This document shows, one piece after another, positions 52,165 to 59,997 of a stretch of DNA of 64,000 bases. Source of the stretch: an uncultured Alphaproteobacteria bacterium (GTDB lineage: Bacteria; Pseudomonadota; Alphaproteobacteria; Methylaequorales; Methylaequoraceae); NCBI GenBank assembly GCA_902550225.1, contig CACCYL010000008.1, positions 1 to 64,000 on the forward strand, read 5' to 3'. The notes under the pieces were generated by a model, which was not told where the DNA came from, made no database searches, and worked only from the letters and a program-made list of their open reading frames with translations. Position numbers and translations under genes: made by a program. Positions within the stretch are counted from its first letter, which is position 1, and every line of letters begins with the position of its first letter.

Positions 52165-53124
52165 ATGCTATCTCGTTCTAAAATTCTAGGTCATGGTTAT
52201 TTTTTACCTTCAAAAATTTTGAAAAATGAAGATCTCCTTGCATTTGTTGATACTTCGGATGAATGGATTTTCACTAGGACTGGAATAAAACAAAGGCATA
52301 TAGTTTTAAAAGATGAATTAACTTCAGATCTTGCTGTAATGGCGTCAAAAAATGCTTTAAAATCTGCCAATTTAAAAAGTGAAGACATTGATTGTATTAT
52401 CCTTGCAACTACTACACCAGACGAAACATTCCCATCAACTGCTACAAAAGTTCAAACACAATTAGGTATGAAAAACATTCCTGCATTTGATATTCAGGCA
52501 GTTTGTTCAGGCTTTATCTATTCTCTTCAAATCGCAGATTCTCTAATAAAGTGTAATAAAGCAAAAAAAATTCTTATTATTGGAGCCGAAACCTTATCAA
52601 AAATTGTTGATTGGAGTGATAGAAGAACTTGCGTGTTATTTGGGGATGGAGCTGGTGCAATTATATTAGGACAATCTGATGGTAAATCTGGAGTACTTTC
52701 TACAAAACTTTTCTCAGATGGTTCATGGCACGATAGTCTGTTTAGTGATGGAGGACCTTCTAAGAATCAAACGGTCGGAAAAATTCGAATGAATGGACAA
52801 GATATCTTCAAACAAGCAGTTAACAAATTATCTGAGGCAACTCTTGAAGCTTTGAGTGAATGCAACTTGAATATTGATGACATTAATTGGTTTATACCTC
52901 ATCAAGCAAATCAAAGAATAATTTCAAGTACAGCCAAGAAACTGGGTATTAACGACCAAAAAACCATAAGCACTGTTAGACTTCACGCTAATACATCTGC
53001 AGCCTCAATACCCTTAGCATTGTCTACTTCAATCGAAAATAATACAATTAAGAACAATGATGTTCTAGCTTTATGTGCAATTGGTGGAGGATTGACATGG
53101 GGTAGTTGTATTTTGAAATTATGA
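52165..53124 (+). CDS. fabH: 3-oxoacyl-ACP synthase III
   Basis: This 319-aa condensing enzyme starts fatty-acid synthesis from acetyl-CoA and malonyl-ACP. The catalytic triad is visible: Cys in AVCSGFIYSL near 112, His in WFIPHQANQRI near 245 and Asn in HANTSAASIPLAL near 275. DTSDEWIFTRTGIKQRHI near the N terminus is typical. It is part of the plsX-fabH-ihfA-merR block. Confidence 0.95.
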   Translation: MLSRSKILGHGYFLPSKILKNEDLLAFVDTSDEWIFTRTGIKQRHIVLKDELTSDLAVMASKNALKSANLKSEDIDCIILATTTPDETFPSTATKVQTQLGMKNIPAFDIQAVCSGFIYSLQIADSLIKCNKAKKILIIGAETLSKIVDWSDRRTCVLFGDGAGAIILGQSDGKSGVLSTKLFSDGSWHDSLFSDGGPSKNQTVGKIRMNGQDIFKQAVNKLSEATLEALSECNLNIDDINWFIPHQANQRIISSTAKKLGINDQKTISTVRLHANTSAASIPLALSTSIENNTIKNNDVLALCAIGGGLTWGSCILKL

Positions 53125-53140
53125 TATATATAATTTGTTA

Positions 53141-53455
53141 ATGTCCAAGAACGTTTTGACAAAAGCAAAGGTTGTGAGTCATTTAAATGAAAATATTGGA
53201 TTGTCAAAGAGAGAGTGTAAGTTTTTTTTTGAGTCATTCGTTGATATTATCTCTTCACAATTAATTAAACAAAAAGACGTAAAAATAGTAAATTTTGGAA
53301 TTTTCAAAATTAAAAATAAAAAATCAAGAATTGGAAGAAACCCGAAAACAAAAGAAGAAGTTATGATTTCTGAGAGAAATGTCATAAAATTTAAACCTTC
53401 CAATTTTCTTATAAATTTAATAAACGTAAATACAGGAAAAAGTGTCACAAAATAA
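53141..53455 (+). CDS. ihfA: Integration host factor alpha subunit
   Basis: This 104-aa HU-family DNA-bending protein has an LTKAKVVSHLNENIGLSKRE N-terminal helix, FGIFKIKNKKSRIGRNPKTK with the DNA-intercalating arm Pro, and ISERNVIKFKPS. The ATG at 53141 gives the usual MSKN...LTKA start; a TTG at 53135 is in frame but less likely. It overlaps the merR start by 14 bases. IHF is often needed at sigma-54 promoters such as those at the left of this window. Confidence 0.92.
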   Translation: MSKNVLTKAKVVSHLNENIGLSKRECKFFFESFVDIISSQLIKQKDVKIVNFGIFKIKNKKSRIGRNPKTKEEVMISERNVIKFKPSNFLINLINVNTGKSVTK

Positions 53456-53771
53456 AGCTCTAAAAAAAATTGGACTTATAGCTAAAGAATTGAAATTACC
53501 AATATATGTTATAAGACTCTGGGAAAAGAAAATTAATATTTTAAGGCCAATAAGGAAACCCAGAGGTACTAGATACTATTCTAGTAGTCATGTAGAAATA
53601 TTAAAAGAAGTTAAATATCTTTTACAAAAAAAAAAATATTCAATTGAAGGAGTAAATATTCATTTTAAAGAAAAGAAGCGATTTAATTATCCATCTGAAA
53701 AAAGAATAATGATTAAAGAAATAGAGGATTTGATCTTTGAAATTAGGAATACCATATCAAACGGGGCGTAG
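53442..53771 (+). CDS. MerR-family transcriptional regulator
   Basis: This 109-aa protein has an N-terminal winged helix of MerR type: LKKIGLIAKELKLPIYVIRL, WEKKINILRPIRKPRGTRYY and then the helix SSSHVEILKEVKYLLQKKKY. The short C-terminal part has no Cys metal site, so the signal sensed is unknown. Its place after ihfA is conserved in alphaproteobacteria. Its last three codons and the TAG stop (53769-53771) lie inside the tRNA-Pro gene, overlapping it by 10 bases. Confidence 0.88.
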   Translation: MSQNKALKKIGLIAKELKLPIYVIRLWEKKINILRPIRKPRGTRYYSSSHVEILKEVKYLLQKKKYSIEGVNIHFKEKKRFNYPSEKRIMIKEIEDLIFEIRNTISNGA

Positions 53772-53840
53772 CGCAGTCTGGTTTAGCGCGTCCGTCTGGG
53801 GGACGGGAGGTCGCTGGTTCAAATCCAGTCGCCCCGACCA
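53762..53840 (+). tRNA. tRNA-Pro (anticodon GGG)
   Basis: The acceptor stem CGGGGCG (53762-53768) pairs with CGCCCCG (53830-53836), followed by discriminator A and an encoded CCA (53838-53840). The anticodon stem TCCGT/ACGGG encloses the loop CTGGGGG with anticodon GGG, and the T arm reads CTGG-TTCAAAT-CCAG. All arms fit a class I tRNA. It starts 10 bases before the merR stop ends. Confidence 0.96.
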
Positions 53841-53846
53841 TAAAAT

Positions 53847-54161
53847 ATGAATTTAAGTATAAACATTTTTTACACAACCTGTGGATCAGCCACGCAATCT
53901 AAAAAGCTTGCTAAAGCAATGCTAAGAGACAAATTGATAATATGCGTGAATATTGTTAAAAATGTTGAAAGTTATTACAGGGATAGTGGGTTTTTAAAAA
54001 AATCAAATGAATCAATACTTCTAATAAAAACATTTCATAAAAAAAAAAAAATCGAAAATTTAATAAAAAAAAATCATCCATATGACATTCCCTTTCTAGT
54101 TCAATTGGAGACAAAAAAAGTAAATAGTGAATATATTTTATGGGCTCGTAAAAACACATAA
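53847..54161 (+). CDS. cutA: CutA1-type divalent cation tolerance protein
   Basis: This 104-aa protein with a ferredoxin-like fold normally forms trimers. Family marks are NIFYTTCGSATQSKKLAKAM near the start, RDKLIICVNIV and the signature HPYDIPFLVQLE near 78-89. Its role in metal tolerance is known only loosely. It lies 6 bases after tRNA-Pro and may be cotranscribed with it. Confidence 0.88.
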   Translation: MNLSINIFYTTCGSATQSKKLAKAMLRDKLIICVNIVKNVESYYRDSGFLKKSNESILLIKTFHKKKKIENLIKKNHPYDIPFLVQLETKKVNSEYILWARKNT

Positions 54162-54176
54162 ATATTAGTTTTGCTG

Positions 54177-54204
54177 TTGACACCAGACAATTTTAAGCTA
54201 TTTT
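54177..54204 (+). promoter_or_regulatory. Sigma-70-type promoter of rplM-rpsI
   Basis: A perfect TTGACA (54177-54182) is followed after 16 bases by TATTTT (54199-54204), 9 bases before the rplM ATG. If used, the message would be almost leaderless. Confidence 0.45.
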
Positions 54205-54213
54205 GCATATGAT

Positions 54214-54678
54214 ATGTTGACCTATAGTTTAAAAAAAAAAGATATTAAAAAAAAATGGTATCTTATAGACGCAGATGGTTTGGTTCTTGGAAGATTAGCT
54301 GCAAAAATTGCTTCAATTTTAAGAGGAAAACATAAAACAATTTTTACACCCCACTTGGATTGTGGAGATAACGTCATTGTTATAAATGCAAAGAAAGTCA
54401 CGATGACTGGTAATAAAGTGAAAGAAAAAAAATATTACAAACACACTGGTTATCCAGGAGGTCTAAAAGAGTTATATTTTAAAGACATAATTAAAGGTGC
54501 AAAACCTGAATCAATAATAAAAAAAGCTGTTGAAAGGATGATGACCGCCAATGCACTTTCAAAGAAACAACTTTCCAATTTAAGAATTTTCAAAGATGAG
54601 CAGCATAATTTAGAGGCTCAAAAACCAGAAATCTTTGATTTTGGTGCATTGAATAGAAAAAATAGAGTGAATTCGTGA
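54214..54678 (+). CDS. rplM: 50S ribosomal protein L13
   Basis: This 154-aa protein begins with [20 protein letters not shown] and has [20 protein letters not shown], the signature region [11 protein letters not shown] and [19 protein letters not shown], as in all bacterial L13 proteins. It overlaps the GTG of rpsI by 4 bases. Confidence 0.96.
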   Translation: MLTYSLKKKDIKKKWYLIDADGLVLGRLAAKIASILRGKHKTIFTPHLDCGDNVIVINAKKVTMTGNKVKEKKYYKHTGYPGGLKELYFKDIIKGAKPESIIKKAVERMMTANALSKKQLSNLRIFKDEQHNLEAQKPEIFDFGALNRKNRVNS

Positions 54679-55139
54679 ACGAAAAAGTTTTAAAAGAAAA
54701 TTCTATCGAAACAGATGACATTTCCGAGTCAACCCTTCCAAAACTTGATAAGCTAGGTAGAGCATATGCGACTGGCAGAAGAAAAACATCAGTATCAAGG
54801 GTGTGGATTAAACATGGAAGCAACAAAATTTCAGTAAATGGAAAGCCAAGTAAAGACTATTTTAAGAGAAAAATCTATAGCACAATTCTTGAAGAGCCAC
54901 TATTTAAAACTGACAACCTTGATAAACTAGAGATCTTTGCGACAGTTTCAGGTGGTGGGCTCTCTGGACAAGCAGGAGCTTTAAGACATGGAATCAGCAG
55001 AGCTCTTGTAAACTTTGATCCCTCTTTAAGAAAAAAATTAAAAAAAGCAGGATTTTTAACCCGTGATGCCAGAAAAGTCGAAAGAAAAAAATTTGGTAAA
55101 CATAAAGCCAGAAGAAGTCCACAATTTTCAAAAAGATAA
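54675..55139 (+). CDS. rpsI: 30S ribosomal protein S9
   Basis: This 154-aa protein has an acidic N-terminal extension of about 30 residues before the conserved [20 protein letters not shown], as in other alphaproteobacteria. The signature [20 protein letters not shown] and the C-terminal basic tail ending RSPQFSKR, which reaches the P-site tRNA, are intact. argC follows after 3 bases. Confidence 0.96.
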   Translation: MNEKVLKENSIETDDISESTLPKLDKLGRAYATGRRKTSVSRVWIKHGSNKISVNGKPSKDYFKRKIYSTILEEPLFKTDNLDKLEIFATVSGGGLSGQAGALRHGISRALVNFDPSLRKKLKKAGFLTRDARKVERKKFGKHKARRSPQFSKR

Positions 55140-55142
55140 GAT

Positions 55143-56156
55143 ATGTCTTTAAATGTATGTATCTTTGGTGTATCCGGATATACGGGTTCAAAACTTCTTT
55201 ATTATTTAGATAAACATAAGCAAATAAAAATTCATGGAGTTTTTGGGAGTTCAACAGCCGGTAAAAAGTTAGGAGATTTATTTAAAAATTTAAATAAATA
55301 TAATAAAATCAAAATTTCTAACTATGAAGATTTTGATTTTAGTAAAACAGATTTAATTTTTAGCTGTTTGCCCCATGGTAAACTTCAAAAAGAAATAATA
55401 AAAAATATCGACCCTAAAATCCCCATCATAGATCTCTCTGGTGATTTTAGGCTCAAATCTAAATTAGAATACCAAAAATTTTATAATATGTCTCATAGAT
55501 CTTATTCATTGAATGAAAAATTTTGCTACGGATTGTCAGAAGTCTATAGAAGAAAAATAAATGAAAGCAAATTTATTTCGAATCCAGGATGTTATCCAAC
55601 ATCTATTTTGATTCCCTTAATCCCTTTAATAAAAGAAAAAAAATTTAGTATTCAAGATATTATAATTGATTCAAAATCAGGTATAAGTGGGGCAGGTAAG
55701 CAAGCGAAAATCGAGAACCTTTTCTCCGAAATAAGCGGTAATTTTTTTTCTTATGGTATCGAAAGTCATAAACATTATCCAGAAATTGACCAAGAAATCA
55801 GACTTATTAATAAAAAAGTATCCTTTACCTTTGTGCCTCATGTTTTGCCAATAATCTCTGGAATACAGTCTACAATTTATCTAGAAAAAAAGTTTGATGA
55901 AAAAGAGTATTACAAAACTATAAAAAATTTCTATGTTGATGAACCTTTTATTAAAATCTATTCAGGTAATAAAATTCCTCAGGTAAAAGAAGTCCAAAAT
56001 ACAAATAATATTGCAATAAATTTGTTTTCTGATTTTTCAAAAAGAAAAATAGTAATTGTAAGCTGTATTGATAATCTAGTTAAAGGGGCTGCAGGACAAG
56101 CAATACAAAACATGAATATTATGTTTGATTTTGAGGAAACGGAGTCTTTAATTTAA
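55143..56156 (+). CDS. argC: N-acetyl-gamma-glutamyl-phosphate reductase
   Basis: This 337-aa enzyme carries out the third step of arginine synthesis. The nucleotide motif VSGYTGSKLL lies near the start. The catalytic Cys is in SNPGCYPTSILIPLIPL near 145, the active His region is FSYGIESHKHYPEI, and NLVKGAAGQAIQNMNIM is at the C terminus. It overlaps the next gene by one base. Confidence 0.95.
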   Translation: MSLNVCIFGVSGYTGSKLLYYLDKHKQIKIHGVFGSSTAGKKLGDLFKNLNKYNKIKISNYEDFDFSKTDLIFSCLPHGKLQKEIIKNIDPKIPIIDLSGDFRLKSKLEYQKFYNMSHRSYSLNEKFCYGLSEVYRRKINESKFISNPGCYPTSILIPLIPLIKEKKFSIQDIIIDSKSGISGAGKQAKIENLFSEISGNFFSYGIESHKHYPEIDQEIRLINKKVSFTFVPHVLPIISGIQSTIYLEKKFDEKEYYKTIKNFYVDEPFIKIYSGNKIPQVKEVQNTNNIAINLFSDFSKRKIVIVSCIDNLVKGAAGQAIQNMNIMFDFEETESLI

Positions 56157-56695
56157 TGAAAAAAATTTTAAAATATAAAGATAAATTTCCAAAAATTAAA
56201 GATTCAGTATTTCTAGCAGATGGTGTAATGATAATTGGGGACGTCAATATCGAAGATCAATCGAATATTTGGTATAACACAGTAATAAGAGCGGACGTTA
56301 ATTATATTAGAATTGGAAAAAAATGTAATATTCAAGACGGTACGGTTATTCATGTCTCATCCTATGGTTTTTCAGCAAAAGGAAAAAAAGGAAGCCCAAC
56401 TATTATTTCTGATTATGTTACAATAGGACACAATGCCACTATACACGCTTGTGAAATAGGTAAAAATGCCCTTATCGGTATGGGTTCAGTAATATTAGAT
56501 CAATCAAAAATAGAAGATTTTGCATTTATTGCAGCAGGAGCAATCGTTCCTCCAGGATCAAAAGTAGGGACTAGAGAGTTATGGGCTGGAAATCCTGCTC
56601 GATTTGTAAGAAAAATTTCAGACACAGAAGAGAGATTATTGATAAATACTCCTGAGGTATATTACAATCTTAGTCAAGAATTTTTAAAAAAGTAG
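56156..56695 (+). CDS. Gamma-carbonic anhydrase-like hexapeptide-repeat protein
   Basis: This 179-aa left-handed beta helix of the YrdA/PaaY type has hexapeptide repeats from about 20 to 145. The three zinc His positions appear present: VIHVS, and IGHNATIHAC with two His. WYNTVIRADVNYIRIG and the late AGNPARFVRKIS match the family. Enzymatic carbonic anhydrase activity is uncertain in this subgroup. It is translationally coupled to argC. Confidence 0.9.
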   Translation: MKKILKYKDKFPKIKDSVFLADGVMIIGDVNIEDQSNIWYNTVIRADVNYIRIGKKCNIQDGTVIHVSSYGFSAKGKKGSPTIISDYVTIGHNATIHACEIGKNALIGMGSVILDQSKIEDFAFIAAGAIVPPGSKVGTRELWAGNPARFVRKISDTEERLLINTPEVYYNLSQEFLKK

Positions 56696-56743
56696 TTTCA
56701 GATTTCTTTTTTTTAATTATACTTCTTAGAGTAGGAAGTTAAT

Positions 56744-57505
56744 TTGACAAATATACAACAAAAACTAATAATCTTATCATTCCTTTTTCTTCTGAGCGGG
56801 TGTATCTCTGTTTCAGATATCATGGAAAAAGACGAAACTAGTGTTGAACCAATAGATGAAGTTGGTCAACTTCTCTCTGACATACAAGAAGAAGAAAATT
56901 TAACCCTTCCTGAAATAAATGAGGAACCGACCCTTGAGTTGTCTGAAGAAAAACTAGATGCAACTCCTACACAGGAATATGATAGTGTTTTAATTGATGA
57001 AAGCCTTGAGGAGGAATCTTCAAAAGAGGTCGTTGAACCGCTTGCTAATGAAATTGATGAAATTGATGAAAATGAGAAAGTTGAAGAAGTTGCTGCTTTA
57101 CAAAATTTTGAAAGTCCACTACCTAAACTTAGTATTAACGACAAAATACAGTTCAGAGTCGCGACGATAAACTTCTACAGTGGCTCAAGTCAAGTTGATG
57201 GTTCTGGTTTAAGCAAAATTAAAAAAGTCGCAAAAATAGCAAAAGAAAGAGAAGCAAAAATTAAAATAGTTGGTCATGCAAGTAGAAGAACAAAGGACAT
57301 GCCTTTAGCCAAACATAAGCTTGTAAACTTTAATATTTCCGATAAAAGAGCGCAATCAGTGGCTGAAGTTTTCATCAAGAAATACAACTTTCCAAGCAAC
57401 AATATTTTTACAGAGGCAGTCTCGGATACAAAACCACTTTTTAAAGAGAATATGCCTGCTGGCACAAAAGCCAATCAGAGAACCGAAATCTTTTTAATCT
57501 ATTAA
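56744..57505 (+). CDS. OmpA-domain lipoprotein with acidic linker
   Basis: This 253-aa protein has a signal peptide and lipobox LSGC (C20). It has a Glu/Asp-rich linker of about 110 residues with little predicted structure, then an OmpA C-terminal domain (about 135-253) with NFYSGSSQVDGSGLSKIKKV, VGHASRR, ISDKRAQSVAEVFI and RTEIFLIY. That domain binds peptidoglycan, so the protein probably tethers the outer membrane to the wall as Pal does. The TTG at 56744 follows AGGAAG by 7 bases. The long acidic linker is unusual for Pal. Confidence 0.85.
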   Translation: MTNIQQKLIILSFLFLLSGCISVSDIMEKDETSVEPIDEVGQLLSDIQEEENLTLPEINEEPTLELSEEKLDATPTQEYDSVLIDESLEEESSKEVVEPLANEIDEIDENEKVEEVAALQNFESPLPKLSINDKIQFRVATINFYSGSSQVDGSGLSKIKKVAKIAKEREAKIKIVGHASRRTKDMPLAKHKLVNFNISDKRAQSVAEVFIKKYNFPSNNIFTEAVSDTKPLFKENMPAGTKANQRTEIFLIY

Positions 57506-57508
57506 TTA

Positions 57509-58789
57509 GTGTTTAATCCAAAAATAAAGATAGCAATAGCAGGCGTTGGCACTGTTGGGAAAGGTCTTATAGATTTATTGTTGAAATATAAGAATAAACA
57601 AATAAAGATAGAAATTACTGCAATTGCTAGTCGAAGAAAACAAGAATTTAAAGGGGAAATTTTCAAAAACACTATTTTTTTTAGTGACGCGAAGAAATTA
57701 TTAAAATTTCAAAATTATGATATACTGGTTGAATTAATTGGCGGAGAAAAAGGAGTTTCTAAGGATATAGTTTTTAATGCATTACGTGAGAAGAAAAATG
57801 TTGTAACAGCAAATAAAGCATTAGTATCAAAATTTTGGAATAAATTACACTTACTCATGGAAAAAAATAATTGTTCCCTTAAATATGAAGCGGCAGTCGC
57901 TGGTGGAATACCTATTATAAAAGTTATTGATGAGTTCTTACTGTCAAATAAAATTACAAAAATTTATGGTATACTAAATGGGACTTCTAATTATATCTTA
58001 AGTAATATGCTGTTATACAATAAAGATTTCAAAAATATACTTAGTGAAGCTCAAAAATTAGGTTACGCTGAATCAAATCCTAAATTTGATATAGACGGAA
58101 CTGATACTGCTCATAAACTTTCTATTCTTTCTTCATTAGCTTTTGAATGTTATAATAATGTTTCGAAGATTGATAACGAAGGCATTGAAAATGTTGATCT
58201 ACAAGATCTTGAAATTGCAGATTCACTGGGTTACAAAATTAAATTGCTTGGCATAACAGAATTAAAAAATAAAAACATTAAAAACTTCGTTTATCCATGC
58301 CTCTTATCAAAAGACTCCTTTATTGCTAAAATAGACGGTGTTTATAATGGCATAGTTGTGGAATCTAATTTTTGTAAAAAAAGTTGTTTCGTTGGGGAAG
58401 GGGCCGGCGCGCACCCCACTGCAACGTCGGTTTTGAGTGATATAATAAGTTTATCAAAAAAAAGAAAAAACGGCTTTAAAAAAAGTTCTAAGTATCAATA
58501 TCAAGAGACCAGTCTACAATCAAGGTTTGGTAGTTATTATCTTAGATTCACGACATATGACAAACCTGGTGTCATTTCGGGTATAGCTAATCAATTCAAA
58601 ATATTTAATATTTCAATGAAATCAATGCTTCAAAAGGAAATTGAGATCAGCAATTCAAAAGATGCAACAATTGTAATTACAACTCATAATTGTTTTGAAA
58701 ATAATATGATGAAAGCGTTAAAAAAGATAAATAGACTTAATTTTATCAGAAAAAAAACAGTTTATTTTAGGATTGAAAATTTCAAATAA
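57509..58789 (+). CDS. hom: Homoserine dehydrogenase
   Basis: This 426-aa enzyme reduces aspartate semialdehyde to homoserine for threonine and methionine. The N-terminal NAD(P) loop is AIAGVGTVGKGLIDLL, with VVTANKALVSKFWNKL and KYEAAVAGGIPIIK near 130-143. Catalytic-domain motifs are LNGTSNYILSNM and AESNPKFDIDGTDTAHKLSI, and the C-terminal ACT domain starts near 345 with RFTTYDKPGVISGIAN. Its homoserine feeds metY after acetylation. Its 3' end overlaps the convergent pfp gene by 8 bases. Confidence 0.95.
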   Translation: MFNPKIKIAIAGVGTVGKGLIDLLLKYKNKQIKIEITAIASRRKQEFKGEIFKNTIFFSDAKKLLKFQNYDILVELIGGEKGVSKDIVFNALREKKNVVTANKALVSKFWNKLHLLMEKNNCSLKYEAAVAGGIPIIKVIDEFLLSNKITKIYGILNGTSNYILSNMLLYNKDFKNILSEAQKLGYAESNPKFDIDGTDTAHKLSILSSLAFECYNNVSKIDNEGIENVDLQDLEIADSLGYKIKLLGITELKNKNIKNFVYPCLLSKDSFIAKIDGVYNGIVVESNFCKKSCFVGEGAGAHPTATSVLSDIISLSKKRKNGFKKSSKYQYQETSLQSRFGSYYLRFTTYDKPGVISGIANQFKIFNISMKSMLQKEIEISNSKDATIVITTHNCFENNMMKALKKINRLNFIRKKTVYFRIENFK

Positions 58790-59975
58790 TTGACGCTGTT
58801 TGTGGAAATTTTTTACCAATTAAAGGCTTACAATAGTTCAAGAAATTATTTGTGACATCAAATTTTTTAAAATTATAAAATTTTGCGGGCATTATTTTGG
58901 TTTTACCTGCAATATCAGTTAATCTATTTATAATAAATTTTGATTTATATTTTTTGGAAAAAATTTTTCTTTCTTCTATTCCTATTGAAAAAGAATCTCT
59001 ATGCATGTTTGAAAAAGAAACAGCTTCTAGGCCTATCTCAAACGCCTCTTTTTGGTCGATTTCTGATGCTGAGCCAAGAAAGCACCTTTGAGAATATCCC
59101 AATGTATCAGCTCTTACTCTAGATATTTTCAATTTTTTTTTCACTTCATTGGCCAAAAAGTCTCCCAACATACCTGAACCAGATAACTGAATATTTCCAT
59201 GATCGTCATATTCGTTAGAGGATTGGATTTTTTTTGTATATAGAATATTATTTTTGTCTTTTATGCCTTCTGAAACGGCAACAATACAACGTCCATATTT
59301 GTTAAAAATTGAACTAATATTGTTGATAAATTCTTTTATATTAAATGAAAATTCTGGGATGAATATCAGATGAGGACCATCGCTACCTTTACTTCTTAAA
59401 AGTGAGGAAGATGCTGTTAGAAATCCAGCATGCCTTCCCATTACAACACCTATATATACACCTGGAAGAGATCTTACATCAAAATTTATTCCAGAAAATA
59501 GTTGTGCAACATATTTTGCAGCTGATCCAAACCCAGGAGTATGATCATTGAACACTAAATCATTGTCAATTGTTTTTGGAACATGAATACATTGAAGTTT
59601 GTAGCCTTTTTGTCTGGAGTATTGGGAAATGATTCGAAGGCTATCTGATGAGTCATTGCCACCAATGTAATAAAATTTATTAATTTTTTTTTTTTTTAAA
59701 ACATTATAAATCTCCTCGCAATATTTTTGATCAGGTTTATCTCTTGTTGAACCAAGAGCTGCACCTGGTGTATTTCTGAGCTTTGTCATTTCTTTTGTTA
59801 ATATGTTATTTAGTGTTATAAAGTTGTTATTTATAATTCCGTTGACACCATTAATAGCACCAAAAATTTTAGATTTTTTTTTTTTTTAATTGATAATTAT
59901 ACCTGCTAATGACTGATTAATTACGCTTGTAGGGCCTCCTCCTTGTGCGATTAATATATTATTATTACTAGGCAT
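58782..59975 (-). pseudogene. pfp: PPi-dependent 6-phosphofructokinase, interrupted by an in-frame stop
   Basis: The long part from the ATG at 59789 (335 codons) has PFP/PFK motifs: YYIGGNDSSDSLRIIS, VPKTIDNDLVFNDHTPGFGS and VVMGRHAGFLTASSSLL. The first 62 codons lie upstream in the same frame, from the ATG at 59975: NILIAQGGGPTSVINQSLAG is the essential Gly-rich phosphate loop, and KIFGAINGVNGI continues into the rest. A single TAA (59888-59886) followed by 12 more A separates them after codon 29. Both sides share one frame, so a homopolymer indel alone cannot explain it. The gene looks newly broken, or the base call is wrong. Confidence 0.75.
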
Positions 59976-59997
59976 AAAACTGTGATAAGTTTTTTAT

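Noticed and set aside
59874-59889. Simple homopolymer frameshift as the cause of the split pfp gene
   Set aside because: The two parts are in the same frame, and T followed by any two or more A gives TAA. A length error in the A run cannot restore the gene.
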